A stretch of 64,000 nt of DNA, from contig JBFWVF010000003.1 of the NCBI GenBank assembly GCA_050246875.1, forward strand, positions 310,001 through 374,000. Direction: 5' to 3'. Positions 28,401-37,715 of this stretch are shown one piece after another. This stretch comes from SHWB01 sp050246875 (lineage in GTDB: Bacteria; Pseudomonadota; Alphaproteobacteria; UBA6615). The translations under genes and the position numbers were made by a program. Within the stretch, counting starts at the first letter, position 1, and each line of letters starts with the position of its first letter. The notes under the pieces are model-generated. The model was not told where the DNA came from, ran no database searches, and saw nothing but the letters and a program-made list of their open reading frames with translations.

Positions 28401-30871
28401 CGAGCGACGTGGCAACTCCCGAAGACGACGGCACCGCCGGTGCCGAGGCCGCCTACGGCGCGGACTCGATCAAGGTGCTGCGCGGCCTCGACGCCGTGCG
28501 GCGGCGTCCGGGCATGTATATCGGCGACACCGACGACGGCTCGGGCCTGCATCACATGGTCTACGAGGTCGTCGACAATTCGATCGACGAATCCCTCGCC
28601 GGCTGGTGCGACCGCATCGAGGTCGTGCTCAACCCGGATGGCTCGGTCACCGTCACCGACAATGGCCGCGGCATCCCGACCGACATCCACGAGGAGGAAA
28701 AGGTCTCCGCCGCGCAGGTCATCATGACCCAGCTCCACGCCGGCGGAAAATTCGACCAGAATTCTTACAAGGTGTCCGGCGGCCTGCACGGCGTCGGCGT
28801 GTCGGTCGTCAACGCGCTCTCGTCGAAGCTCGAGCTGCGCATCTGGCGCGGCGGCCACGAGCACACGATGAGCTTCGCCCACGGCGAGCCCGAGGGCGAC
28901 CTCACCGTCGTCGGGCCGGCGCCGATGGACGAACGCAAGGGCCGGCAGCGCTCGCGCACCGGCACGCAGATCACCTTCCTGCCGTCGACCGAGACGTTCA
29001 CCAAGACCGAGTTCGACTTCGCCACGCTGGAGCATCGCCTGCGCGAGTTGGCCTTCCTCAATTCCGGCGTCACGCTGGTGCTGGTCGACCGCCGCGGCGT
29101 CGAGGAGCGGCGCGTCGAGATGCACTACGAGGGCGGGCTGGAGGCCTTCGTGAAATATCTCGACCGCAACCGCAACGGCCTCGCCGGCGAGGTTATCGCC
29201 GTCAGCGGCGAGCGCGACGGCATCGCCGTCGAATGTGCGCTGCAGTGGAACGACAGCTATCACGAGACGATGCTGTGCTTCACCAACAACATCCCGCAGC
29301 GTGACGGCGGCACGCACCTCGCCGGCTTCCGCGGCGCGCTGACGCGCACCATCAACACCTACGCCGCCACCTCCGGCGCCGCGCGCAAGGCGAAGATCGC
29401 GCTGGCCGGCGAGGACGCGCGCGAGGGCCTGACCTGCGTGCTGTCGGTCAAGGTGCCCGATCCGAAGTTCTCCTCGCAGACCAAGGACAAGCTTGTCTCC
29501 TCGGAAGTCCGTCCGGTGGTCGAGACCATTCTCGGCGACAGGCTCGGGCAGTGGTTCGAGGAGCATCCGGCCGGCGCGCGGGCCATCGTTGACAAGATCA
29601 TCGAGGCGGCCGCCGCGCGCGAGGCGGCGCGCAAGGCGCGCGAGCTGACGCGGCGAAAGAGCGCCTTCGACATGGCCTCGCTGCCGGGCAAGCTCGCCGA
29701 CTGCCAGGAGCGCGACCCGGCCCGTTCGGAACTGTTCATCGTCGAGGGCGACAGCGCCGGCGGCTCGGCCAAGCAGGGACGCGACCGCGCCTTCCAGGCG
29801 ATCCTGCCGCTGCGCGGCAAGATCCTCAACGTCGAGCGCGCGCGCCTCGACAAGATGCTGTCGTCGGCCGAGATCGGCACGATGATCACGGCGCTCGGCA
29901 CCGGCATCGGCGACGATTTCGACCTCGACAAGCTGCGCTACCACAAGATCGTCATCATGACGGACGCCGACGTCGACGGCTCGCACATCCGCACGCTGCT
30001 GCTGACCTTCTTCTTCCGCCAGATGCCCGACCTGATCGAGCGCGGCCACCTCTACATCGCCCAGCCGCCGCTCTATCGCGTCGCACGCGGCAACAGCGCC
30101 GTATACCTGAAGGACGATCCGCAGCTCGAATCCTACCTCATCGAGCAGGGCATCGCCGATTCCGTGCTCGAACTCGGCGACGGCTCGACACGCGCCGGCA
30201 CCGACCTGCGCGCGCTGTGCGAAGTCGCGCTGCGCGTGCGCCGCCTCGTCCGCCCGCTGGCGCAGCATCTGCCGAACCCCGACATGGTCGAGCAGGCCGC
30301 GATCGCCGGCGCGCTCAATCGCGACATCCTCTCCGATCCCGACAACGCGCGCGCCGCCGCCGAGTACATCGCGCGTCGTCTCGACACGCTGGCCGGCGAC
30401 CTCGAGCGCGGCTGGCAAGGCGCGGCCGAGGACGGCGTGCTGGTGTTCCGCCGCACGCTGCGCGGCGTCACCCGCCGTCTCGTCATCGACCAGCGCATCC
30501 TCGACTCGGCCGAGGCCCGTGGCCTCGACGCGCTCGCCGGCGAACTGCAGGAGATTTACGCGCAGCCGGCGCGGCTGTCGGCGAAGGACCGCGAGGTGCG
30601 CATCACCGGCCCGCTGTCGCTGCTCGAAGCGGTGTTCGAGGCCGGCCGCAAGGGCATCGCCATCCAGCGCTACAAGGGGCTGGGCGAGATGAACCCCGGC
30701 CAGCTCTGGGAGACGACGCTCGACAAAAACGTGCGCTCGCTGCTGCGCGTGAAGGTCGACCACGCCGAGGACGCGAGCCAGATCTTCGAGACGCTGATGG
30801 GCGACGAGGTCGAACCGCGCCGCGACTTCATCCAGTCGAACGCGCTGAAGGTCGCCAACCTGGACATCTAG
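28397..30871 (+). CDS. gyrB: DNA gyrase subunit B
   Basis: 824 residues. A GHKL ATPase domain with GLHGVGVSVVNALS, a transducer domain, then a TOPRIM domain containing EGDSAGGSAKQGRDR and DADVDGSHIRTLLL. The C-terminus reads RYKGLGEMNPGQLWETT. It supplies ATP-driven negative supercoiling with GyrA (not in the window). Start ATG 28397 overlaps recF by four bases, so dnaN-recF-gyrB is one coupled unit. The next gene starts 43 bases downstream. Confidence 0.98.
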   Translation: MTSDVATPEDDGTAGAEAAYGADSIKVLRGLDAVRRRPGMYIGDTDDGSGLHHMVYEVVDNSIDESLAGWCDRIEVVLNPDGSVTVTDNGRGIPTDIHEEEKVSAAQVIMTQLHAGGKFDQNSYKVSGGLHGVGVSVVNALSSKLELRIWRGGHEHTMSFAHGEPEGDLTVVGPAPMDERKGRQRSRTGTQITFLPSTETFTKTEFDFATLEHRLRELAFLNSGVTLVLVDRRGVEERRVEMHYEGGLEAFVKYLDRNRNGLAGEVIAVSGERDGIAVECALQWNDSYHETMLCFTNNIPQRDGGTHLAGFRGALTRTINTYAATSGAARKAKIALAGEDAREGLTCVLSVKVPDPKFSSQTKDKLVSSEVRPVVETILGDRLGQWFEEHPAGARAIVDKIIEAAAAREAARKARELTRRKSAFDMASLPGKLADCQERDPARSELFIVEGDSAGGSAKQGRDRAFQAILPLRGKILNVERARLDKMLSSAEIGTMITALGTGIGDDFDLDKLRYHKIVIMTDADVDGSHIRTLLLTFFFRQMPDLIERGHLYIAQPPLYRVARGNSAVYLKDDPQLESYLIEQGIADSVLELGDGSTRAGTDLRALCEVALRVRRLVRPLAQHLPNPDMVEQAAIAGALNRDILSDPDNARAAAEYIARRLDTLAGDLERGWQGAAEDGVLVFRRTLRGVTRRLVIDQRILDSAEARGLDALAGELQEIYAQPARLSAKDREVRITGPLSLLEAVFEAGRKGIAIQRYKGLGEMNPGQLWETTLDKNVRSLLRVKVDHAEDASQIFETLMGDEVEPRRDFIQSNALKVANLDI

Positions 30872-30914
30872 GGAGCGGTTGTCGCGCAGCGAGTCGGGCG
30901 CCTAGACGGACGAA

Positions 30915-32741
30915 ATGGCGACTCGGCGGGCGGCAGCGCGCGGCGCGCGGACGGCGGCACGGCCGGTGGGACCGGCTGCGCCGGTGCAGCGGCGGGGAAT
31001 GTGGTCGCGCCTCGGCGCCGTCGCCAAATGGACGGCCGTCGGCGCCATCTGGGGCGCCGTCGCGCTGGGCCTCGTTGTCGCGTGGTTCGCCTGGGACCTG
31101 CCGACGACCGGCGACCTCGCGCCCGAGGACGCAAAGGCACGGCGGCCGGGCATTGTGCTGCTCGACCGCGGCGGCGGCCGTCTCGCCACCTTCGGCGATC
31201 TCTATGGCCAGCGACTGAGCGCGGCCGAACTGCCGCCGCACCTCGCCCAGGCGGTCGTCGCCGTCGAGGATCGCCGATTCTTCGAGCATCCCGGCCTCGA
31301 CTGGCGCGGCATCCTGCGCGCCGCCGTCGCCAATTTGCGCGCCGGCCGCGTCGCCCAGGGCGGCAGCACGCTGACGCAGCAGCTCGCCAAGAACCTGTTC
31401 CTGACCAACGAACGGTCGTGGGAACGCAAGATCAAGGAACTGCTGCTCGCCTTCTGGCTCGAGGCGCGCTTCGGCAAGGACGAGTTGCTGACGATCTATC
31501 TGAACCGTGTCTACTTCGGCGCCGGCAACTGGGGGGTCGAGGCCGCGTCGCGCGCCTATTTCGACAAGTCGGCGCGACGGCTCGACCTCTACGAGGCGGC
31601 ACTGCTCGCAGGCCTGCTGCGCGCGCCGTCGCGCTGGAACCCCGCGGCGGACCCCGAGGCCGCGCACGGTCGCACGCTGGTCGTCCTGCAGACGATGGTC
31701 GAGGCGGGCTTCATCGGTGCCGACGATGCCGCCGCCGCGGCCCGGCGGCATGCCGGCCGGCCGGCGGCGACGGGCGCGGTCGCCGGCCTCGGCCGCCACT
31801 TCGCCGACTGGGCGCTGGAACGGGCCGGCGCCTATGGCGGGCGCGGCGACCTGACGATCGAAACGACGCTCGATCCGCGCCTGCAGCGCGCCGCCGAAGC
31901 GGTCGTCGCACGGGCGAAGCTCGACGGCGCCGAGGTCGCGCTGGTCGCGATGTCGCCCGAAGGCGCCGTGCGCGCCATGGTCGGCGGCAGCGACTGGCAG
32001 AAGAGCCGCTTCAACCGCGCGACCCAGGCGCTCCGCCAGCCAGGTTCGGCCTTCAAGCCGGCGGTGTGGCTGGCGGCGCTGGAGGCCGGCTTTACGCCCG
32101 ACAGCCGCGTGCTCGACGCGCCGATCACCGTCGACGGCTGGTCGCCCGGCAATTTCGACGGCCGCTATCGCGGCGCCGTCGACCTGACGACCGCGCTGGC
32201 CCAGTCGCTCAACACGGCCTCCGTACGACTGGCGCTCAAGGCGGGCCCGCAACGCATCGTCGCGGCGGCGCGGCGGCTCGGCATCGCCAGCCCGCTCGAG
32301 CCCACGGCCGGGCTGGCGCTTGGCGTCAGCGAAGTGACGCTGCTGGAGCTTGTCGGTGCCTATGCCGTCATTGCCAACGGCGGCACCGCCGTCGAGCCGC
32401 GCGGCATCGCCGAGGTGCGTGACCGCGCCGGCGATGTGCTGTGGCGGGTCTCGCGACGCGCCGGCACCCGCGTCATCGACGCCGAGACCGCCGCCGCGCT
32501 CGCCGACATGCTGCGCGAGGTGGTGGTGTCGGGCACCGGCCGGGTCGCGGTTTCCGTTCCCGGCGCCGCCGGCAAGACCGGCACCAGCCAGGACTATCGC
32601 GACGCCTGGTTCGTCGGCTTCGTGCCCGGCCTCGTCGCCGGCGTGTGGGTCGGACGCGACGACAATGCGCCCCTCGACGGCGTCAGCGGCAGCGGCCTGC
32701 CGGCGAAGCTGTGGCGCGACTTCATGGATGCCGCCCGCTAG
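30915..32741 (+). CDS. Class A penicillin-binding protein (PBP1A-like transglycosylase/transpeptidase)
   Basis: 608 residues. A basic N-terminal cytoplasmic tail (about 1-30), one membrane anchor (about 40-60), then a glycosyltransferase-51 domain with EDRRFFEHPGLDW near 118 and GGSTLTQQLAKN near 152. A transpeptidase domain follows, with the serine motif in PGSAFKP near 377, SLN near 431 and KTGTS near 554. It polymerises and cross-links peptidoglycan. It is shorter than enterobacterial PBP1A and lacks the extra OB domain, as in compact class A forms. It follows gyrB, possibly in the same transcript. Confidence 0.92.
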   Translation: MATRRAAARGARTAARPVGPAAPVQRRGMWSRLGAVAKWTAVGAIWGAVALGLVVAWFAWDLPTTGDLAPEDAKARRPGIVLLDRGGGRLATFGDLYGQRLSAAELPPHLAQAVVAVEDRRFFEHPGLDWRGILRAAVANLRAGRVAQGGSTLTQQLAKNLFLTNERSWERKIKELLLAFWLEARFGKDELLTIYLNRVYFGAGNWGVEAASRAYFDKSARRLDLYEAALLAGLLRAPSRWNPAADPEAAHGRTLVVLQTMVEAGFIGADDAAAAARRHAGRPAATGAVAGLGRHFADWALERAGAYGGRGDLTIETTLDPRLQRAAEAVVARAKLDGAEVALVAMSPEGAVRAMVGGSDWQKSRFNRATQALRQPGSAFKPAVWLAALEAGFTPDSRVLDAPITVDGWSPGNFDGRYRGAVDLTTALAQSLNTASVRLALKAGPQRIVAAARRLGIASPLEPTAGLALGVSEVTLLELVGAYAVIANGGTAVEPRGIAEVRDRAGDVLWRVSRRAGTRVIDAETAAALADMLREVVVSGTGRVAVSVPGAAGKTGTSQDYRDAWFVGFVPGLVAGVWVGRDDNAPLDGVSGSGLPAKLWRDFMDAAR

Positions 32742-32756
32742 GACGCGGCTTCAGCC

Positions 32757-33224
32757 GCGACGCGCCGCCTCGATCGCGGCGACGTCGATCTTGTGCATGC
32801 CCAGCATCGCCTCGAAGGCACGCTTCGCCTCGTCGCCGCCGGCCGCCATCGCTTCCATCAGCACGCGCGGCGTGATCTGCCAGGACAGGCCCCACCGGTC
32901 CTTGCACCAGCCGCAGGCGCTTTCCTGGCCGCCATTGCCGACGACGGCGTTCCAGTAGCGGTCGGTCTCTTCCTGGTCCTCGGTCGAGATCTGGAACGAG
33001 AACGCCTCGCTCTGCTTGAACGTGGGACCGCCGTTGAGGCCGAGGCAGGCGACGCCGAACACCGTGAACTCGACCATCAGGACGTCGCCCTTCTTGCCCG
33101 ACGGGTAGTCGGTCGGCGCACGATGGATGGCCGTCACGGCGCTGTCGGGAAAGGTCGCGGCGTAGAAGCGGGCCGCGGCCTCCGCGTCCCTGTCGTACCA
33201 GAGGCAGATCGTGTTCTTCGCCAT
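32757..33224 (-). CDS. VOC/PhnB-like family protein
   Basis: About 157 residues starting MAKNTICLWYDRDAEAAARFY. The two beta-alpha-beta-beta-beta modules of the glyoxalase/VOC fold show FTVFGVACLGLNGGP and the typical AFSFQISTEDQEETDRYWNAVV and GLSWQITPRVL segments of the PhnB-like (so-called 3-demethylubiquinone methyltransferase) group. These are not true methyltransferases, and the function is unknown. The ATG at 33224 is preferred to the longer reading frame because the family starts here. The 3' boundary is set by the stop near 32755. It is convergent with the penicillin-binding protein gene. Confidence 0.85.
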
Positions 33225-33312
33225 GGCCAAATCCTTTCGTCTCGCAGCCGGCGCCCCACCTTTCACCTGACTCGGTGGTTCCGCGCCTATTCCTCCACCC
33301 CGGGCCCGGCCG

Positions 33313-34524
33313 CTAGATCGCGCTGCCGCCGACACGGTAGCGGCGCCACACCAGCCCCCAGAACAGGCCGGCGGCACAGAGCCCGCCGCTCGCCATCAAC
33401 GCCGACAGCTTGAGCCCGGCCGGCAGCGGCAGCAGGTCGACGGCGAGCGCCATGCCGCCGGCGGCAAAGTACTGGCCGACGCCGACGAGCGAGGAGGCGG
33501 CACCGGCGAAGCGCGGGAAGGGCGAGATGGCGCCGGCCTGCAGCACCGGCTGCGCCAGGCCCATCGCAGCAAAGTAGAGCATCACGCCGCCGAGCAGGGT
33601 CAGCGGGTTCCACCAGCCGACGAGCCAGGCCACCAGTACCCAGAGTCCTGCCACAGCCGCCATCACCGTACCGGCGCGGCAGATGCGCTCGAGGCCGACG
33701 CGCACGACGCGCCGCGCCGCATACTGCGCGCCGAGGATGATCGGCAGAGACACGGCGCCGAAGGCCAGCCCGAACTCGACCGGCGTCAGGCCCATCTGGT
33801 CGACGAGGACGAACGGCCCCTGGGTGAAGAAAGCGAACAGGCCGTTGAACAGGAACACGGCGCCGAGGCCGAAGCCCATGAAGGTGCGGCTGGCGACGAG
33901 GGTGCGGTAGTTGCCGAAGAAGGCCGCCGGCCGCAGGGCACGGACGTCGCGATTGGCGTTGCTCTCGGGCAGCAGGAAGGCGACGGCGAGGAGGGCAGCG
34001 ACACCAAATCCGGCAAGGATCCAGAAGATGGCGCGCCAGCTCAGCACCGTAACCACGGCGCCGCCGAGCGCCGGCGCCGCCACGGGCGCCACGGCCATCA
34101 CCGTGGCGACCCAGGCCAGCACGGAGGCTGCTTTTTCGCGCGCATAGAAGTCACGCACGACGGCGCGGCCAACGACCGGCCCTCCCGCCGCGCCGAGCGC
34201 CTCGACGAAACGCCAGACGATGAGCGTCGAGGCCGACTCCGCGAGCGCGCAACCGACCGATGCGGCGGCGTAGAGCGCGCAGGCGGCGAACAGCGCCGGG
34301 CGACGGCCGACCGCATCGGACAGCGGGCCGTAGACGATCTGCGCCGCGCCGAAGCCGAGGATGTAGACCGACAGGGTCTGGCGCAGAGTCTCCGCATCGC
34401 TGCCGAGGTCGATCGCCATCGTCGGCAGCGCCGGCAGGTACATGTCGATGGTCATCGGCGCGAACATCACCAGCAGGGTGATCACGCAGACGAGCAGCAC
34501 CGGGCCTGGCGGAGACTTCGTCAT
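33313..34524 (-). CDS. MFS multidrug transporter, Bcr/CflA family
   Basis: 403 residues with twelve predicted membrane segments. The N-terminal TIDMYLPALPTMAIDLG is the signature of the Bcr/CflA drug:proton antiporters. The loop 2-3 motif GPLSDAVGRRPALF is the MFS motif A. It should export drugs or metabolites from the inner membrane. It starts 3 bases after the TauE-like gene stop and shares family with the gene at 35275-36510, so the two transporters flank the TauE protein in one operon. Confidence 0.9.
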   Translation of the reverse strand: MTKSPPGPVLLVCVITLLVMFAPMTIDMYLPALPTMAIDLGSDAETLRQTLSVYILGFGAAQIVYGPLSDAVGRRPALFAACALYAAASVGCALAESASTLIVWRFVEALGAAGGPVVGRAVVRDFYAREKAASVLAWVATVMAVAPVAAPALGGAVVTVLSWRAIFWILAGFGVAALLAVAFLLPESNANRDVRALRPAAFFGNYRTLVASRTFMGFGLGAVFLFNGLFAFFTQGPFVLVDQMGLTPVEFGLAFGAVSLPIILGAQYAARRVVRVGLERICRAGTVMAAVAGLWVLVAWLVGWWNPLTLLGGVMLYFAAMGLAQPVLQAGAISPFPRFAGAASSLVGVGQYFAAGGMALAVDLLPLPAGLKLSALMASGGLCAAGLFWGLVWRRYRVGGSAI

Positions 34525-34527
34525 TGT

Positions 34528-35274
34528 CTATGCCGCCAGCGCGTAGAGCGCGACGGCGCCGAGGAACAGCAGCGTCACGCGACGGAAGACGGTCTCGTCG
34601 GCGCGGCCGAACAGCATCTGACCGAAAACGATGCCGATCATGAACGGTATCGCCAGCAGGGCGCCGCGCCACAGCACCTCCGGCGTGAACAGGCCAAGCA
34701 CGAGGTAGAAGGTGACGAGCGCGGCCTCCAGCGGCACGTAGAAGCCGATCAGCGTCGCGCGCTGACGTTCCACCGGTCCGTCGTCGGCGAGCTGATAGAG
34801 GATGACCGGCGGCCCGCCGATGCCGGTGGCCCCGGCGAGCAGACCCGTCGTCGCACCGACGCCGGCCGTCAACGGCGCCGGGCGGCGGCCGCGGTAGCGC
34901 CAGCCGAACCACAGCGCGACGACGGCGACGAGCACGAGGACCGCCGTCGCCTGGCGCATCGTGTCGGCCGGCAGTTCGACCAGAAGCTCGGCGCCGAGGC
35001 GCGCGCCGATGACGGCGGGAATGCCGAGCAGCAGCGCCACCCTCCAGTCGATCGACTTCCACGCGCGCGGCAGGAGCTGCAGCGTCGCCGGGATCTCGAT
35101 GAGGATGAGGATCGGCACGCCGACGACCGGCCCCCACAGCAGGCTGTAGACGGGAATGAGCGCCATGCCGGCGCCGAAGCCCGCGAAGCCGCGCATGACG
35201 CCGGTGAGGAAGGTCGCGACCACAGCGACCGCAAAGGCCCCGTCGAGCAGCGCCGCCGGCAGCAGGTCCGCCAT
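34528..35274 (-). CDS. TauE/SafE family permease (sulfite/organosulfonate exporter-like)
   Basis: 248 residues, hydrophobic with seven or eight membrane segments in two repeats. The first carries GVMRGFAGFGAGMALIPVYS near the N-terminus and the second GATTGLLAGATGIGGPPVILY near the middle, the paired glycine-rich motifs of TauE/SafE (DUF81). Family members export sulfite, sulfoacetate or other anions; the substrate here is unknown. The gene sits without any gap between two Bcr/CflA genes: its start directly abuts the upstream stop, and 3 bases separate it from the next. Confidence 0.88.
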   Translation of the reverse strand: MADLLPAALLDGAFAVAVVATFLTGVMRGFAGFGAGMALIPVYSLLWGPVVGVPILILIEIPATLQLLPRAWKSIDWRVALLLGIPAVIGARLGAELLVELPADTMRQATAVLVLVAVVALWFGWRYRGRRPAPLTAGVGATTGLLAGATGIGGPPVILYQLADDGPVERQRATLIGFYVPLEAALVTFYLVLGLFTPEVLWRGALLAIPFMIGIVFGQMLFGRADETVFRRVTLLFLGAVALYALAA

Positions 35275-36510
35275 TCAGGCGCCCTCCCGCACGGCGTCCC
35301 GCCGCGAGCCGACGACGATGAAGAACGAGACCGCCGTCAGCGCCGCGGCCCCGGCCATCGCCACGGCGAGCGGCACGGCCGTGCCGTCCTCGAGCAGGGA
35401 GACGGTGAGGCTGCCGAGCGTGCCGACCGCCATCTGCAGGAAGTTGCTGACCGAGGAGGCGGCGCCGGCCATGTGGCCGAACGGCTCGACCGCGCCGGCG
35501 GCCGAGGCCGGCTGCACGAAGGCGACGCCGAGGAGCCACAGCGACGCCGGGCCGATCGTGCCGACGATGCCGGAAACGCCTGACAGCGGCACACCCGCGA
35601 CGAGGACCAGGACGAGCGCGAGCGCCGCCGTCGCCTGGGCGGCGATGCCGATGCCGATGGCACGGGCGTGGCCGAGACGGCGGACCGACAGCGCCGACAG
35701 CCGGCTGCCGAGCATGAAGGCCAGCGCCACGATGGCGCTGAGCCAGCCGTAGCCCTGGGGACTGACACCGACGATGTCGATGAGCACGAAGGGGCCCGCG
35801 GTGACGAAGGCGAACATGCCGGCCATCGAGCAGCCCATGGCGCCGCAATAGCCGATGAAGGCGCGATGACGCAGCAGCGTCGCGAAGTTGACGGCGATGC
35901 GGCGCGGATCGGTGGCGGTCGGGTCGGGCCGTGCCAGCGTCTCCGGCAACAGCCGCGGTACGACGACGGCGATGGCGATGGCGAGAATGGCGATGACGGC
36001 GAAGGTCCAGCGCCAGCCGAACCAGACCTCGACATGGCCGCCGATGACTGGGCCGATGACCGGCGCGACGGCGAAGGCCGTCGCCACCAGCGCCAGCACG
36101 CGCGTCGCCTCGTCGCGGCGGAACAGGTCGCGCACGATGGCGCGCGACAGCACCCATGAGACCGACGAGCCCACGGCCTGGAAGAAGCGCGCGGCGACGA
36201 GCACCCAGATCGACGGCGACAGCGCGCAGGCGCAGGTCGCGACGATGAACAGGCCAAGGCCGGCGAGCAGCACCGGGCGTCGGCCGAAGCGATCGGCGAG
36301 CGAGCCCCAGATGAGGCTGCCGAGCGCCGAGCCGGCGAGGAACAGGGTCAGCGTGAGCTGCACCGTCGCCGCGTCGGTGCCCAGCGCTTCCGGCAACGCC
36401 GGCATCGACGGCACGTAGGTCGAGGTCGACATCTGCGAGGTGCCGACCAGCAGGGCTAGCAGCATCGCCAGACGGCTCGAATCGACCACGGGCGCGGCAG
36501 GGGAAGACAT
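35275..36510 (-). CDS. MFS multidrug transporter, Bcr/CflA family (second copy)
   Basis: 411 residues from ATG 36510, since the longer reading frame is implausible. Twelve hydrophobic segments. STSTYVPSMPALPEALG corresponds to the Bcr/CflA first-helix signature, and GSLADRFGRRPVLLAGLG is MFS motif A. It is related to but clearly diverged from the protein at 33313. First gene of the MFS-TauE-MFS cassette. Export of toxic or waste compounds is likely; the substrate is unknown. Confidence 0.9.
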   Translation of the reverse strand: MSSPAAPVVDSSRLAMLLALLVGTSQMSTSTYVPSMPALPEALGTDAATVQLTLTLFLAGSALGSLIWGSLADRFGRRPVLLAGLGLFIVATCACALSPSIWVLVAARFFQAVGSSVSWVLSRAIVRDLFRRDEATRVLALVATAFAVAPVIGPVIGGHVEVWFGWRWTFAVIAILAIAIAVVVPRLLPETLARPDPTATDPRRIAVNFATLLRHRAFIGYCGAMGCSMAGMFAFVTAGPFVLIDIVGVSPQGYGWLSAIVALAFMLGSRLSALSVRRLGHARAIGIGIAAQATAALALVLVLVAGVPLSGVSGIVGTIGPASLWLLGVAFVQPASAAGAVEPFGHMAGAASSVSNFLQMAVGTLGSLTVSLLEDGTAVPLAVAMAGAAALTAVSFFIVVGSRRDAVREGA

Positions 36511-36644
36511 GGACGGGCTCACGGGAACGGGCACGGTATGGGGGTGCCGCGCCACCCCAGATAGGCCCCCCGGACGGTCCCCGGCAAGCGATTCCTCGCG
36601 CCCCATCCGGAGGGGCGGCGGACGCATTTTCCGATCGCACCGGT

Positions 36645-36670
36645 CTTCCCTCTCCCTATGGGAGAGGAAG
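36645..36670 (-). terminator. CCCTCTCCC/GGGAGAGG hairpin after the dehydrogenase gene
   Basis: CTTCCCTCTCCC and GGGAGAGGAAG pair with a single bulged base around a TAT loop. It lies 10 bases after the stop of the minus-strand dehydrogenase gene (stop at 36680) and 135 bases upstream of the MFS start. This CTCTCCC/GGGAGAG word is common between bacterial genes. It may terminate transcription, but the flank lacks a T-run. Confidence 0.4.
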
Positions 36671-36679
36671 CGGGTCGCG

Positions 36680-37564
36680 CTAGCGCGCGCCCGCCATGGC
36701 GCGCAGCACCTCGGAGATGCAACTGATGTCGCGGCCGGCCCAGCCGCGCGCCATCGCCGCCTCGAAATAGGGGAAGGCGGCGTTGAACAGCGGCAGCGGC
36801 GCGCCGAGGCTCTCGGCGAACTCGCGGATCACGTGGTTGTCCTTGACGCCGATGCCGAGGCCGGCGGTCATCGTCTTGGGATCTTCGTATTCGCGCGCCT
36901 TCATGGCGTGCGAGCGGATCTCGAACATGCGCGAGCCGACGGCGCTCTTGTTGATGACGTCGACGAAGGTCGCCTTGTCGACGCCGGCCTTCTCGGCCAG
37001 CAGGAAGGCCTCGCTGGTCAGCTCGATCAGCACCGCGCCCATCATGTTGATGATGAGCTTGAGGCGGATCGCCATGCCGAAATCGCCGACATAGGTGGCC
37101 GAGCTGGTGAAGCCGGAGACGAGCGGGCGAATGCGCTCGCACAGCGCCGCGTCGCCGCTCATCTGCATGGCGAGCGTGCCGGTCTCGGCCTGCCGCGCCG
37201 CGCCCGAGACGGTGCAGTCGAGCATGTGGATGCCCTTGGCGGCCAGCCTGTCGCGCGCCGCTTCCTTCACCGCCAGCGGCAGAGTCGAGGTCTCGACGAC
37301 GATCTGGCCCGGCTTGCCCGCGGCGAGGACGTCGGCGACGACGCTGTTGAGCGCCGCCGTCGAGGGCAGCGACAGCATCACCACGTCAGAGGCCTGGATG
37401 ACGCCCGCCGCGCCGTTGCCCGGCTTGCCGCCGGCGGCGGTGAAGGCCGCGAGCTTGTCCGCCAGCGGGTCCCAGCCCGTCAGCGTCACACCCTTGCCGA
37501 GCAGGCATTTCGCGACGCCGCCGCCGAGATTGCCGAGGCCGAGAATTCCGTAGGTATCGGGCAT
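36680..37564 (-). CDS. NAD(P)-dependent beta-hydroxyacid dehydrogenase (3-hydroxyisobutyrate dehydrogenase-like)
   Basis: 294 residues. N-terminal Rossmann motif GILGLGNLGGGVAKCLL, substrate-binding DCTVSGAARQAETG (the family's D-x-P/V-SGG region), and the catalytic lysine in GMAIRLKLIINMM near residue 170. The spacing KLIIN is slightly different from the usual KxxNN. Members oxidise 3-hydroxyisobutyrate or reduce tartronate semialdehyde. The substrate is open here. It is divergent from two EamA transporters. Confidence 0.85.
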   Translation of the reverse strand: MPDTYGILGLGNLGGGVAKCLLGKGVTLTGWDPLADKLAAFTAAGGKPGNGAAGVIQASDVVMLSLPSTAALNSVVADVLAAGKPGQIVVETSTLPLAVKEAARDRLAAKGIHMLDCTVSGAARQAETGTLAMQMSGDAALCERIRPLVSGFTSSATYVGDFGMAIRLKLIINMMGAVLIELTSEAFLLAEKAGVDKATFVDVINKSAVGSRMFEIRSHAMKAREYEDPKTMTAGLGIGVKDNHVIREFAESLGAPLPLFNAAFPYFEAAMARGWAGRDISCISEVLRAMAGAR

Positions 37565-37585
37565 CTGACATTTCCTTGTCGTAGA

Positions 37586-37602
37586 CCGCCCGCTTCGGGC
37601 GG
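37586..37602. other. GC hairpin in the divergent region upstream of the dehydrogenase
   Basis: CCGCCCG-CTT-CGGGCGG is a perfect 7-base stem with a three-base loop. It lies 22 bases before the dehydrogenase start, in the region it shares with the divergent EamA gene. It might attenuate translation or transcription, or be an orphan terminator stem. There is no further evidence. Confidence 0.35.
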
Positions 37603-37715
37603 CGGAGCACGTTCAACCGCAATGCAAGTGTAGCGGAATGCCGACGCGGCAAAGGGGCGCTTGTGCGCCGTGCTGCACAGGGCGAAACTCCGCGCCCTTT
37701 CCTCCGGACCCGCCC

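Noticed and set aside
36645..36670. CTCTCCC/GGGAGAG hairpin as an insertion-sequence end
   Set aside because: No transposase, no partner end and no target duplication; it is a short common intergenic stem.
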